From Nonomuraea cypriaca (GTDB lineage: Bacteria > Actinomycetota > Actinomycetes > Streptosporangiales > Streptosporangiaceae): DNA of 64,000 bases. A program made the position numbers and the translations under genes. The stretch covers positions 22,217-86,216 of the forward strand of contig NZ_JADOGI010000013.1 of the NCBI RefSeq assembly GCF_015645445.1. Direction: 5' to 3'. The notes beneath the pieces are model-generated. The model saw only the letters and a program-made list of their open reading frames with translations, was not told the DNA's origin and did no database searches. Within the stretch, counting starts at the first letter, position 1. Every line of letters begins with the position of its first letter. This document shows, one piece after another, positions 15,833 to 24,462 of this stretch.

Positions 15833-18715
15833 ATGCGATTAAGAGTTCCGTTGCCGGCCGTCTTCATGCTGGCGGGCTCGCTGCTCGCCGTGCCGTCCGC
15901 GCAGGCCGCGGACTTCCCGTTCCAGAATCCGCGGCTGCCGCTGGAACGGCGGGTGAGCGACCTGCTCGGCCGGCTCACGCTGCCGGAGAAGCTCGGCCTG
16001 CTGCACCAGTCGCAGCAGGCGATCCCGCGGCTCGGGATCGCGTACCACAAGAACGGCACCGAGGCGCTGCACGGCGTCGCCTGGTCCAACCACCGCGACG
16101 ACGGCTGGGGCCAGAAGCTGGCCAGCGGCACGGTGTTCCCGCAGGCGGTCGGGCTGGCCAGCACCTGGGACCCGGCGCTGATCAAGAAGGTGGGCTCGGC
16201 CGTCGGTGACGAGACGCGCGGGTACAACGCCGTCGATCCGGTGCTGTGGGGGCTGCAGGTGTGGGCGCCCGTGGTGGACCTGTTGCGCGACCCGCGGGCG
16301 GGCCGCAACGAGGAGGGCTATGCGGAGGATCCGTACCTGACCGGGGCCGTCTCGACGGCGTACGGCAAGGGCCTGCAGGGCGACGACCCCTTCTATCTGA
16401 AGACGGCGCCCGTGCTGAAGCACTATCTGGCCTACAACAACGAGGCCGACCGCAGTCTCACCTCCTCCAACCTGACGCCGCGTCTCAAGCACGAGTACTA
16501 CGAGGCGCCCTTCAGGGCGGCGATCTCGGCCGGCGCCGCGACCGGGGTGATGGCGTCGTACAACCTGGTCAACGGGCGGCCCAACCACGTCAACCCCGAC
16601 CTGGACGCGGTGGTCAGGTCGTGGACGGACAGGACGCTCTACAACGTCAGCGACGCCTGGGGGCCGCACGCGCTCACCGACCTGGAGAAGTACTACGACA
16701 CCAAGCCCGAGGCGTTCGCCGCCGTGCTGAAGAGCGGGCAGGACAGCTTCACGATCGACGACGGCCGGAGCGGGCCCCTGGCCGAGCAGCTCACGGCCGC
16801 GCTGGACCAGGGCCTCATCACCGTGGCCGACGTGAACCAGGCGGTGCGTAACGTCCTGTCCGTACGGACCCGGCTGGGGCACTTCGACCCCGACGGCGGG
16901 CCGTACCGGAAGATCACCGACGAGGTGATCAACAGTCCGGCGAACCAGGAGCTCAACCGTGAGACCGCGGGCAAGGCGGCGGTGCTGCTGCGCGACTCCG
17001 GGCTGCTGCCGCTGGCCGAGCCCAGGTCGGCGGCCGTGGTGGGACCGCTGGCCGGCAAGCTGTACCGCGACTGGTACTCCGGGGAGATGCCCTACCAGGT
17101 GACGCCGCTCGCCGGCGTCAAGGAACGCGTCGGCGACGTCACCACCGGCGAGGGCCTGGAGCGGATCGCGCTCAAGCACCTCGACTCCGGCAAGTACGTC
17201 ACCGCCACCGGCACGGGCCCCGACGACAACGCCGCGCTGATCGACACCGCCCCCACTGCCGCCTCCCAGTGGGACCTGACCGACTGGACCGCCGGCGTGT
17301 CCACGCTGCGCAACGCGGGCAACGGCAAACTGCTCGGCGGCGACTGGCGCTCGCTCGACACCGACGACGACGAGCCGAACAACTGGTACGTCCAGCAGCA
17401 GTTCGCCCTGGAACGCCAGCCCGACGGCAGCTACCTGATCAGGTACGCCGGCTACGAGAACGTCGAGAGCTGGTACGCCCTCCCCGACCCGTACGTCAGC
17501 GTCTCCGCCGACGGAACGCTCGGCCTGGCGCCCAAGGCCGAGGCGGCCAGGTTCGGCAAGGAGGTCGTCTCGGACGGCGTCGCCGCGGCCGCCGCCCAGG
17601 CCGCCGAGGCCGAGGTCGCGATCGTGGTCGTGGGCAGCCACCCGTTCGTGGCCGGGCGCGAGTTCCACGACCGCGGCAACCTCCAGCTCGGTGACGGGCA
17701 ACGGCGGCTGATCGAGGCCGTGCGCAAGGCCAACCCGAAGACCGTCGTCGTCCTGGAGACCAGTTACCCGGTCGTCGTGGACGCGCCGAACCTGCTGTGG
17801 ACCACGCACGCGGGCTCCGAGACGGGTCACGCCGTCGCCGACGTGCTCTTCGGGGACGTCAACCCGGGCGGCCGGCTCACCCAGACCTGGCCGGCCACGG
17901 ACGACCTGCCGAGCATCCTGGACTACGACCTGACCAAGACCGGGATGACGTACCTGTACGGAAAGGACAAGCCGCTCTACCCGTTCGGGCACGGGCTGAG
18001 CTACACCACGTTCGGCTACCAGGGGCTCCGGGCGCGCGGCGACGAGGTGAGCGTGAAGGTCACCAACACCGGCAGGGTCAGGGGCGACGAGGTGGTCCAG
18101 CTCTACACCCACCAGCGCGACTCCCGTTTCGAGCAGCCGGTCAAGCGGTTGCGCGGGTTCGAGCGGGTCACGTTGGACCCGGGTGAGTCGCGTACCGTGG
18201 CATTTCCCTTGAAGCGGTCGGACCTGGCCGTCTGGGACCACACCAGGAACAGGTGGGTCGTGGAGGACGCCACCCACGACGTCCTCGTCGGCTCCTCGTC
18301 CGAGCGGATCCGCCAGCGGACCACCCTGCGCGTCCACGGCGAGACCATCCCCACACGGGACCTGACCAGGACCACGCGGGCGATGGACTTCGACGACTAT
18401 TCGGGCGTGGTGTTCGCGGACGAGACCAAGACCGGCGGCGACGTCGTCGAGGGCTCGGCGGGGGACTGGATCGCGTTCACCGGCGCCTCCTACGGCTCCC
18501 GCCTCACGGCCGGGGTGTCGTCGGTGAGCGGCGGCGCGATCGAGCTGCGCGCCGGCTCGCCGACCGGCCCGCTGCTCGGCACCGCGCGGGTGCCCGCCAC
18601 CGGCGGGATCTACCAGTGGGGCACGACGAGCGCCACCGTCAAGGCCGGCAAGGGCAGCCTGTACGTCGTGTTCAAGGGCGACCTGCGGATCAGGGACTTC
18701 GCGCTGACTCAGTGA
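15833..18715 (+). CDS. Secreted GH3 beta-glycosidase with inserted trefoil-like domain and C-terminal CBM6-like domain
   Basis: 960 residues with a Sec signal peptide (VPLPAVFMLAGSLLAVPSAQA). The GH3 N-terminal barrel carries the nucleophile Asp about 274 in YNVSDAWGPHA. After LAGKLYRDWYSGEMPYQVTP the alpha/beta sandwich is interrupted at about residues 450-575 by a beta-trefoil-like insert (ALKHLDSGKYVTATG, LRNAGNGKLLGGDW, PYVSVSADGTLGLAP), after which the sandwich resumes (VAIVVVGSHPF, HAGSETGHAVADVLFG). An Fn3-like domain (VSVKVTNTGRVRGDEVVQLY) and a CBM6-like domain (WIAFTGASYGS, VFKGDLRIRDFALTQ) follow. It is the last gene of the GH31-ABC operon. Likely a beta-glucosidase or beta-xylosidase acting outside the cell on xyloglucan fragments; substrate not proven. 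The cytoplasmic GH3 at 28769 shares the architecture. Confidence 0.9.
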   Translation: MRLRVPLPAVFMLAGSLLAVPSAQAADFPFQNPRLPLERRVSDLLGRLTLPEKLGLLHQSQQAIPRLGIAYHKNGTEALHGVAWSNHRDDGWGQKLASGTVFPQAVGLASTWDPALIKKVGSAVGDETRGYNAVDPVLWGLQVWAPVVDLLRDPRAGRNEEGYAEDPYLTGAVSTAYGKGLQGDDPFYLKTAPVLKHYLAYNNEADRSLTSSNLTPRLKHEYYEAPFRAAISAGAATGVMASYNLVNGRPNHVNPDLDAVVRSWTDRTLYNVSDAWGPHALTDLEKYYDTKPEAFAAVLKSGQDSFTIDDGRSGPLAEQLTAALDQGLITVADVNQAVRNVLSVRTRLGHFDPDGGPYRKITDEVINSPANQELNRETAGKAAVLLRDSGLLPLAEPRSAAVVGPLAGKLYRDWYSGEMPYQVTPLAGVKERVGDVTTGEGLERIALKHLDSGKYVTATGTGPDDNAALIDTAPTAASQWDLTDWTAGVSTLRNAGNGKLLGGDWRSLDTDDDEPNNWYVQQQFALERQPDGSYLIRYAGYENVESWYALPDPYVSVSADGTLGLAPKAEAARFGKEVVSDGVAAAAAQAAEAEVAIVVVGSHPFVAGREFHDRGNLQLGDGQRRLIEAVRKANPKTVVVLETSYPVVVDAPNLLWTTHAGSETGHAVADVLFGDVNPGGRLTQTWPATDDLPSILDYDLTKTGMTYLYGKDKPLYPFGHGLSYTTFGYQGLRARGDEVSVKVTNTGRVRGDEVVQLYTHQRDSRFEQPVKRLRGFERVTLDPGESRTVAFPLKRSDLAVWDHTRNRWVVEDATHDVLVGSSSERIRQRTTLRVHGETIPTRDLTRTTRAMDFDDYSGVVFADETKTGGDVVEGSAGDWIAFTGASYGSRLTAGVSSVSGGAIELRAGSPTGPLLGTARVPATGGIYQWGTTSATVKAGKGSLYVVFKGDLRIRDFALTQ

Positions 18716-18775
18716 TCTTGCCGTGATCGGTGTCCGGCAGACTCTGCGAACTGCTCGGACATCGAAGGGATCCCG

Positions 18776-19522
18776 ATGAAGCGGATGATCGTCGCTGCGG
18801 CCATGGCCGTGCTCCTGGCCGCTGCCCCAGCCCAGGCCGCCGTGGCGGACCCGGTCAAGGCGTTGAAGGCCAAGCTGGGGACGGGCAAGGGGGTGACGTT
18901 CACCGACGTCACCTCCTTACTGGAGGACTCGAAGAAGACGACGTTCCTGCGGCGTAAGGGCAAGCTGCAGTTCGACAAGTCGGGCGTCGTCGCGTCCGAC
19001 ATCACCACCGACCACAAGAAGCACACCGGCGGCCTCTTCGACGACATGCGTCCCGTGAGCTCGGGGCGCTCGATCTGGGTCGGCGGGAAGGTCTACTCCA
19101 CGGACCCGATGGTCGGCTCGGTGCCCAAGGGCAAGAAGTGGGGCAAGGACCTCATGCCCATGCCCGGCGGCTTCAGCGGCGTCTACTCCCAGGTGGTGAA
19201 TCCGGCCGAGCCGGCCACCCTCAAGGCCCTGCTCAAGGGCGAGCGGAACGGCCGCACGTACTCCGGGAAGATCTCCTACAGCGACCTCGCGAAGGTGTCG
19301 CCGTGGTTCCGGGCCGCGATGCCGTTGAGCAGGGGCGACACGGCGGTCATCTCGTACAGGCTCACGCTCGACGCCCGCAACCTGCCCCAGAGGCTGGTCG
19401 CCGCCCATCTGGCGGCCATCCATGTCCTCGAGGGCGTCGACGCCGGCGACAGCCGGTTCAGCACGGAGACCCGCTACTCGGGCTGGGGCTCCCGGGTCCG
19501 CATCACCGCACCGCGCGGCTAG
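18776..19522 (+). CDS. Secreted protein of unknown function
   Basis: 248 residues, ATG 18776 with GAAGGG upstream. The signal peptide is MIVAAAMAVLLAAAPAQAAV. The mature part begins DPVKALKAKLGTGKGVTFTD and goes on to VYSTDPMVGSVPKGKKWGKD and SGWGSRVRITAP. The pattern (short repeats of Lys-rich beta strands after a helix) vaguely recalls secreted LppX/LprG-like lipid-binding proteins, but no lipobox Cys is present and I do not recognise the family. It lies between the GH3 and DoxX genes on the same strand. Confidence 0.7.
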   Translation: MKRMIVAAAMAVLLAAAPAQAAVADPVKALKAKLGTGKGVTFTDVTSLLEDSKKTTFLRRKGKLQFDKSGVVASDITTDHKKHTGGLFDDMRPVSSGRSIWVGGKVYSTDPMVGSVPKGKKWGKDLMPMPGGFSGVYSQVVNPAEPATLKALLKGERNGRTYSGKISYSDLAKVSPWFRAAMPLSRGDTAVISYRLTLDARNLPQRLVAAHLAAIHVLEGVDAGDSRFSTETRYSGWGSRVRITAPRG

Positions 19523-19539
19523 CCATCCGGTTGCGCCCA

Positions 19540-19583
19540 TTGGATAGTGGTGTTATCTATACGTAGATAGCGCCATTATCCAA
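19540..19583. promoter_or_regulatory. 44-base palindrome before the DoxX-like gene
   Basis: Arms of 20 bases (19540-19559 and 19564-19583) enclose TACG. Seventeen of 20 pairs are Watson-Crick and the other three are G-T, so the RNA would form an unbroken 20-bp stem with a UACG loop. The inner part TATCTA-TACG-TAGATA is a perfect inverted repeat. The right arm runs into the ribosome site AAGGAGG (19582-19588), 7 bases before ATG. It could be a repressor operator, an RNA switch that hides the ribosome site, or both. Confidence 0.8.
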
Positions 19584-19593
19584 GGAGGGGCGT

Positions 19594-20061
19594 ATGACGC
19601 TCATCGTGTTGCTCGTCGCCACGCTGGTGTTCCGTTCGCTGGGCGCGCTCGGCGTGGGCCGGTTCGGCACGTGGCGGGTGAGCGCCGTCCATGGGCTGGC
19701 GGTCATGATGGTGATGACCGCCAGTGCCCACTTCGTGCCGGCCGGCGTGACCTTCATGCCCAACCGCGCCGACATGGCGGCCATGGTGCCGCCGTTCGTG
19801 CCGTTCCCCGCGTTCATGGTCTACCTGTCTGGGGTGCTCGAGCTGGCCGGGGCCGTGGGCCTGGTGCTCCCGGCCACCAGGCGGGTCGCGGCGATCTGCC
19901 TGGCGCTGCTGTTCGTGGTGCTGCTGCCGGCGAACATCTACGCCGCGATGGAAGAGGTCGGGGAGTGGTCGCCCTTGTGGCAGCGGATCCCCGAGCAGGT
20001 CGTCTACATCGCGGTGGCGCTCATGGGCGCCGTCAGAAGGTCCTCGGAGCGCGTGAGTTAA
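19594..20061 (+). CDS. DoxX-family small membrane protein
   Basis: 155 residues, ATG 19594 with AAGGAGG upstream. Four membrane segments are seen: LIVLLVATLVFRSLGALGVG, VHGLAVMMVMTASAHFVPAG, YLSGVLELAGAVGLVLPATR and AAICLALLFVVLLPANIYAA. The layout and the ELAGAVGLVLP motif fit the DoxX/DoxX-like family (respiratory or stress-related membrane proteins of poorly known role). A striking long palindrome lies immediately upstream, so expression is probably regulated on its own rather than with the sugar genes. Confidence 0.8.
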   Translation: MTLIVLLVATLVFRSLGALGVGRFGTWRVSAVHGLAVMMVMTASAHFVPAGVTFMPNRADMAAMVPPFVPFPAFMVYLSGVLELAGAVGLVLPATRRVAAICLALLFVVLLPANIYAAMEEVGEWSPLWQRIPEQVVYIAVALMGAVRRSSERVS

Positions 20062-20079
20062 TTCGTTGTGCGTCCAAAC
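20062..20079 (+). promoter_or_regulatory. Operator site 2 (TTCGT-N6-TCCAAAC) before GH74
   Basis: TTCGT, six bases, TCCAAAC, followed by TATTGACC. Spacing and the CCAAAC half match the sites at 10485 and 27240, and GTTAATTCGT matches the extended left arm GTTAGTTGGT of the 27240 site. It lies 150 bases upstream of the xyloglucanase start. Confidence 0.5.
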
Positions 20080-20232
20080 TATTGACCTCGGCCGCGCGCG
20101 TGTGTGAGCCTTCTTGATGAGCTCATGCGCGAAGGCGCGGTGACGGTCAGGGTCCTGCATTCTGCTCGTGCATAGCGGTCATCTGACGCCTTTGGCTCGC
20201 CTGCCGGCGTGCCTGGAAAGGAAGAGCCGCGC

Positions 20233-22890
20233 ATGCGAAGAAGATTGTTCGTCATGCTCGCGACCGTCGCCGTCCTGCTCGTGGCTGCGGTCGTGCGGAT
20301 GTCGCCGGTCTCGGCCGTGGCCTCGGACCCGTACGCGTACAAGAACGTGCGGATCGACGGCGGCGGTTTCGTGCCCGGCATCATCTTCAACCAGACGGAG
20401 CGGAACCTGATCTACGCCCGTACCGACATCGGCGGGGCGTACCGGTGGAGCCAGTCCACCAAGTCCTGGACCCCCTTGCTCGACTGGGCCGGCTGGGACA
20501 AATGGGGCTACAACGGGGTGATCAGCCTCGCCACCGACCCGGTGGAGACCAACCGCGTGTACGCCGCCGCCGGCATGTACACCAACGACTGGGACCCCAA
20601 CAACGGCGCGATCCTGCGTTCGACCGACAAGGGCGACACCTGGCAGGTCGCGCCGCTGCCGTTCAAGCTGGGCGGCAACATGCCCGGCCGCGGCATGGGC
20701 GAGGCGCTGTCCGTCGACCCGAACAAGAACAACGTCCTCTACTTCGGCGCCCCCAACGGCAACGGCCTGTGGCGCAGCACCGACTACGGCGCGACCTGGG
20801 CGAAGGTGACGAGCTTCCCCAATGTCGGCGACTACGCCCAGGACCCGAACGACTCCACCGGCTACCTCAGCCACGAGCCGGGCGTGATCTGGGTGACGTA
20901 CGACCCGCGCTCGTCCGCCAAGGGCACCGCCACCAAGACCATCTACGTGGGCGTCGCCGACAAGGCGAACAGCGTCTACCGCACCACGGACGCGGGCGCC
21001 ACCTGGCAGCGCGTGGCCGGCCAGCCCACCGGCTACCTGCCGCACAAGGGCGTGCTCGACCCGGTCAACGGCTACCTGTACATCGCCACGAGCGACACCG
21101 GCGGGCCGTACGACGGTGGCAAGGGCGACGTGTGGCGCTACGCCACCGCGACCGGAGCCTGGACGCAGATCAGCCCCATCCCGTCCTCCAGCGCCGACGA
21201 CTACTTCGGCTACAGCGGCCTGACCGTTGACCGGCAGCATCCGGGCACGCTCATGGTCGCCACCCAGATCTCCTGGTGGCCGGACGTGATCTTCTTCAGG
21301 TCGACGGACTCCGGTGCCACCTGGACCCGCGTGTGGGACTTCGGCTCGTACCCGAACCGCACCTTCCGCTACAAGATGGACATCACCGAGAACCCGTGGC
21401 TGACGTTCGGCGGCAATCCGCAACTCCCCGAGGTCACGCCGAAGCTCGGCTGGATGACCGAGTCGCTGGAGATCGACCCGTTCGACTCCAACCGGATGAT
21501 GTACGGCACCGGCGCCACGATCTACGGCACCGAGGACCTCACCAAGTGGGACTCGGGCACCCAGTTCACCATCAAGCCCATGGCCAAGGGCCTGGAGGAG
21601 ACGGCCGTGCTCGACCTGATCAGCCCGCCGAGCGGCGCGCCCCTGGTCAGCGGCCTGGGTGACATCGGCGGGTTCCGGCACGCGAACCTGGACGCCGTAC
21701 CGCCGATGATGTTCACGGCGCCGAACTTCACCTCCACCACCAGCCTCGACTACGCGGAGAAGTCCCCCTCGATCATGGTCAGGGCGGGCAACTTCACCGA
21801 CGCCGACCGCCCGAACGACAGCCACGTCGCCTTCTCCACGGACGGCGGCGCGAACTGGTTCCAGGGCACGGAGCCGGGCGGCGTCAACGAGGGCGGCACG
21901 GTCGCGGCGGCGGCCGACGGCTCCCGCTTCGTGTGGGCGCCCAGGGGCGTGACCCCGGTCTACTCGGTCGGCTACGGCAACTCGTGGCAGCAGGCGTCCG
22001 GCCTGCCCACGGACGCGATCGTGGAGTCCGACCGGGTGAACGCGTCCAAGTTCTACGGCCTCAGCGGCGGCCGCCTGTACGTCAGCACCAACGGCGGCGC
22101 CACCTTCACCGCCACCGCGGCGACCGGCCTGCCCGCCGGCGGCAAGTTCAAGGCGGTGCCCGGCCGGGAGGGCGACCTGTGGCTGGCCGGCGAGGGCGGC
22201 CTGTGGCACTCCACCAACAGCGGCGCCTCGTTCACCAAGGTCTCCGGGATCACCGAGTCGGTGAACGTCGGCTTCGGCAAGGCGGCGCCCGGGGGGACGT
22301 ACATGGCGATCTTCACCGTCGCCGCGATCGACGGCGTCACCGGCCTGTACCGCTCGGACGACGCCGGGACGACCTGGGTCCGCGTCAACGACGACAAGCA
22401 CCAGTACGGCAACATGGGCGAGGCGCTCACCGGCGACCCGCGCGTGTACGGGCGCGTCTACCTGGGCACGAACGGCCGCGGCATCATCTACGGCGACCGC
22501 ACCGGCCCACCCGTCACGGTCACCCCCACCGTCACCCCGACGGTGACCCCCACGGTGACCCCCACCGTCACGCCGACGACGGGCACCGGCTGCACGGCCA
22601 CGTACAAGCCGGGCAGTCAGTGGCCGGGCGGCTTCGGGGCCGAGGTGGCGGTCCAGAACACCGGCGCCTCGCCGATCACCGGCTGGAAGGTCACCTGGAC
22701 CTGGTCGGGCAACCAGCAGATCAGCCAGATCTGGAGCGGCACCCGGACCCAGACGGGCGCCGACGTGAGCGTCGTGAACGTGTCGTACAACGGCAACCTT
22801 GCCCCGAACGCGTCGACGTCGTTCGGCTTCAACGGCACCTACACCGGCACCCACACCCCACCCACCACCCTCACCTGCGCCGGCGAATAG
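20233..22890 (+). CDS. Secreted xyloglucanase, GH74 with C-terminal CBM2
   Basis: 885 residues. ATG 20233 is chosen because AAAGGAAG precedes it and the signal peptide RRRLFVMLATVAVLLVAAVV follows at once. The two seven-bladed propellers of GH74 are evident from STDKGDTW, STDYGATW, TTDAGATW, STDSGATW, STNGGATF and SDDAGTTW (BNR) motifs. The catalytic Asp pair is in YARTDIGGAYRW (about 65) and SGLGDIGGFRH (about 477). A Thr-Pro linker of TVTP repeats leads to a family 2 carbohydrate-binding module (CTATYKPGSQWPGGFGAEVA ... TLTCAGE). It cuts the beta-1,4-glucan backbone of xyloglucan outside the cell, supplying the oligosaccharides handled by the neighbouring importers and GH31/GH3 enzymes. Operator site 2 and a strong downstream hairpin frame it as its own unit. 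Confidence 0.96.
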   Translation: MRRRLFVMLATVAVLLVAAVVRMSPVSAVASDPYAYKNVRIDGGGFVPGIIFNQTERNLIYARTDIGGAYRWSQSTKSWTPLLDWAGWDKWGYNGVISLATDPVETNRVYAAAGMYTNDWDPNNGAILRSTDKGDTWQVAPLPFKLGGNMPGRGMGEALSVDPNKNNVLYFGAPNGNGLWRSTDYGATWAKVTSFPNVGDYAQDPNDSTGYLSHEPGVIWVTYDPRSSAKGTATKTIYVGVADKANSVYRTTDAGATWQRVAGQPTGYLPHKGVLDPVNGYLYIATSDTGGPYDGGKGDVWRYATATGAWTQISPIPSSSADDYFGYSGLTVDRQHPGTLMVATQISWWPDVIFFRSTDSGATWTRVWDFGSYPNRTFRYKMDITENPWLTFGGNPQLPEVTPKLGWMTESLEIDPFDSNRMMYGTGATIYGTEDLTKWDSGTQFTIKPMAKGLEETAVLDLISPPSGAPLVSGLGDIGGFRHANLDAVPPMMFTAPNFTSTTSLDYAEKSPSIMVRAGNFTDADRPNDSHVAFSTDGGANWFQGTEPGGVNEGGTVAAAADGSRFVWAPRGVTPVYSVGYGNSWQQASGLPTDAIVESDRVNASKFYGLSGGRLYVSTNGGATFTATAATGLPAGGKFKAVPGREGDLWLAGEGGLWHSTNSGASFTKVSGITESVNVGFGKAAPGGTYMAIFTVAAIDGVTGLYRSDDAGTTWVRVNDDKHQYGNMGEALTGDPRVYGRVYLGTNGRGIIYGDRTGPPVTVTPTVTPTVTPTVTPTVTPTTGTGCTATYKPGSQWPGGFGAEVAVQNTGASPITGWKVTWTWSGNQQISQIWSGTRTQTGADVSVVNVSYNGNLAPNASTSFGFNGTYTGTHTPPTTLTCAGE

Positions 22891-22918
22891 CGCCCTGCGC
22901 ATCGACCACACGCAGCAC

Positions 22919-22948
22919 GAGGGCCCCCCGCGATTGCGGGGGGCCCTC
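22919..22948. terminator. Strong hairpin terminator after GH74
   Basis: A perfect 13-bp stem, GAGGGCCCCCCGC paired with GCGGGGGGCCCTC, with loop GATT, 29 bases after the GH74 stop. It lies between convergent genes and may stop transcription from both sides; there is no T-run. Confidence 0.85.
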
Positions 22949-23052
22949 GCCCACGTCGCCGGCCGTCCACGGCTCATCATTGATCCTCCCGCTTCTCCTC
23001 AGCACGGTATCCGGCGTGACGCGCCTGCGCCGGCCGAATCGATAGCGGCCTG

Positions 23053-23505
23053 TCAGGGGCGCAGCAGTTCGTACGCCGCGTACGCCGTGACCCCGTACGC
23101 CAGGTGGGGGAGGGCGTCGGAGAGCCAGGAGGAGGGCGGCCACTGGCGGGGGTCGGTCACACCCATGGCCATCAGCGGGCCGTTCGAGCCGGTCATGGCC
23201 AGGGCCGTGAGCGTGAGCACCCCGACCGGGCACGACGGGCGCCGCCCGGCCGTGAGCAGGCCGTAGCAGACGGCCGCGCCCGCGCCGGTCGCGTAGCCGA
23301 GGAGGGAGCCGAGGGCGTCCCTGCGGTTGGAGGCGTGCTCCTCCTCCCCGAGGTCGAGGTGGGCGCGGTCGGCCAGCTTGGACACGGCCCGCTGGGGCGT
23401 GGTGCTGGCCCCGCGCGCCCGGATCACCATGTCGAGGTAAGTGGCGATATTGAGCGCACTGGTGCCGGCGGCGCCCGCGATCAGGCCGTTCACGAGTGTG
23501 TGCAT
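23053..23505 (-). CDS. Small membrane protein of unknown function
   Basis: 150 residues with an N-terminal helix (VNGLIAGAAGTSALNIATYL), a charged middle with EEEHASNRRDALG, and three more hydrophobic segments (LLGYATGAGAAVCYGLL, VGVLTLTALAMTG, YGVTAYAAYELLRP). Many actinomycetes have similar hypothetical proteins; I know no function. It lies downstream of the second ABC operon on the same strand, 33 bases from the permease stop. Confidence 0.6.
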   Translation of the reverse strand: MHTLVNGLIAGAAGTSALNIATYLDMVIRARGASTTPQRAVSKLADRAHLDLGEEEHASNRRDALGSLLGYATGAGAAVCYGLLTAGRRPSCPVGVLTLTALAMTGSNGPLMAMGVTDPRQWPPSSWLSDALPHLAYGVTAYAAYELLRP

Positions 23506-23538
23506 GTCACGGCGACTACCCCGGCGAGCCCCCGGCAG

Positions 23539-24462
23539 TCAGCCCTTGATGGCCCCCACGATGACGCCCTTGGTGAAGTGGCGCTGGACGAAGGGGTAGA
23601 AGAGGAGGGCGGGGATCACGGCGATCACCACGATGGCCATCTTGATCGCCAGGGTCGGCGGCGCGTCGCCGGTCACCCCCGCCGTTGCGGCGGGCAGGGG
23701 GTTGGAGTCGACGACGTACTGCCGCAGGATCAGCGCCAGCGGCCACCTGCGCGTGTCGTCCATGTAGAGCATGGCGTTGAACCACGCGTTCCAGTAGCCG
23801 ACCGCGTAGAACAGCGCGACGACCGCGGTGACGGCCTTCGACATGGGCAGGATGATGCGCCACAGGATCCGGAACTCCCCGGCCCCGTCGATGCGCGCGC
23901 TGTCCATGATCTCCCGTGGGATGTTCATGAAGAACGACCGCAGCACCACCACGTTGAACGCGGAGACGGCCGTCGGCAGGATCAGCGACCAGTAGCTGTC
24001 CTTCAACCCGAGCCCACTCACCATCAGGTAGACGGGGATGATGCCGGGGAAGAACACGAACATCAGCAGGACGCTGAACAGCAGCGGCCGGTGCAGGAAC
24101 GATCCCGGCCGCGTCAGCGAGTACGCCCCCAGCACGCTCACCGTGACGCTGACCAGCGTCCCGGCCACGGTCACCCCGGTGCTCACCAGCACCGCCCGGC
24201 TGACCACGGTGTCGGAGAAGATCTGCCGGTACGCCTCGAACGTGATCCCGTCGGGCACCAGCACCAGCCCGCCCACCCGGTTGACGGTGGCCGCGGAGCT
24301 GAGGCTGGTCAGCACGATCGTGTAGAGCGGCCCCAGCACGATCAGCACGATCAGGGTGATCAGCGTGCCCTTGCCGAGCCGCCCGGCCGGCGACGGCCGC
24401 TCCTCCCACGGCGCGAGCCCGGCGGGCTTCCTGGGACGAAGCCTGGAGGTCAGGACGGTCAT
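23539..24462 (-). CDS. Sugar ABC transporter permease (LplC/YtcP-like)
   Basis: 307 residues. ATG 24462 overlaps the preceding permease's stop (ATGA). Membrane segments include LITLIVLIVLGPLYTIVLTS and LLFSVLLMFVFFPGIIPVYL; the EAA-type loop is DSARIDGAGEFRILWRIILP and the C-terminus is KGVIVGAIKG. The subgroup pairs with LplB-like permeases and large binding proteins that take up complex or branched oligosaccharides. With the two genes upstream it forms the second importer of the xyloglucan locus. Confidence 0.9.
   Translation of the reverse strand: MTVLTSRLRPRKPAGLAPWEERPSPAGRLGKGTLITLIVLIVLGPLYTIVLTSLSSAATVNRVGGLVLVPDGITFEAYRQIFSDTVVSRAVLVSTGVTVAGTLVSVTVSVLGAYSLTRPGSFLHRPLLFSVLLMFVFFPGIIPVYLMVSGLGLKDSYWSLILPTAVSAFNVVVLRSFFMNIPREIMDSARIDGAGEFRILWRIILPMSKAVTAVVALFYAVGYWNAWFNAMLYMDDTRRWPLALILRQYVVDSNPLPAATAGVTGDAPPTLAIKMAIVVIAVIPALLFYPFVQRHFTKGVIVGAIKG

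Noticed and set aside
15839..18337. Open frame of 832 codons antisense to the secreted GH3
   Set aside because: Mirror of the GH3 gene with shadow composition; no support.
20179..22980. Open frame of 933 codons antisense to GH74
   Set aside because: Composition is His/Val/Gly/Arg-rich without domains; the plus strand carries the clear GH74-CBM2 protein.
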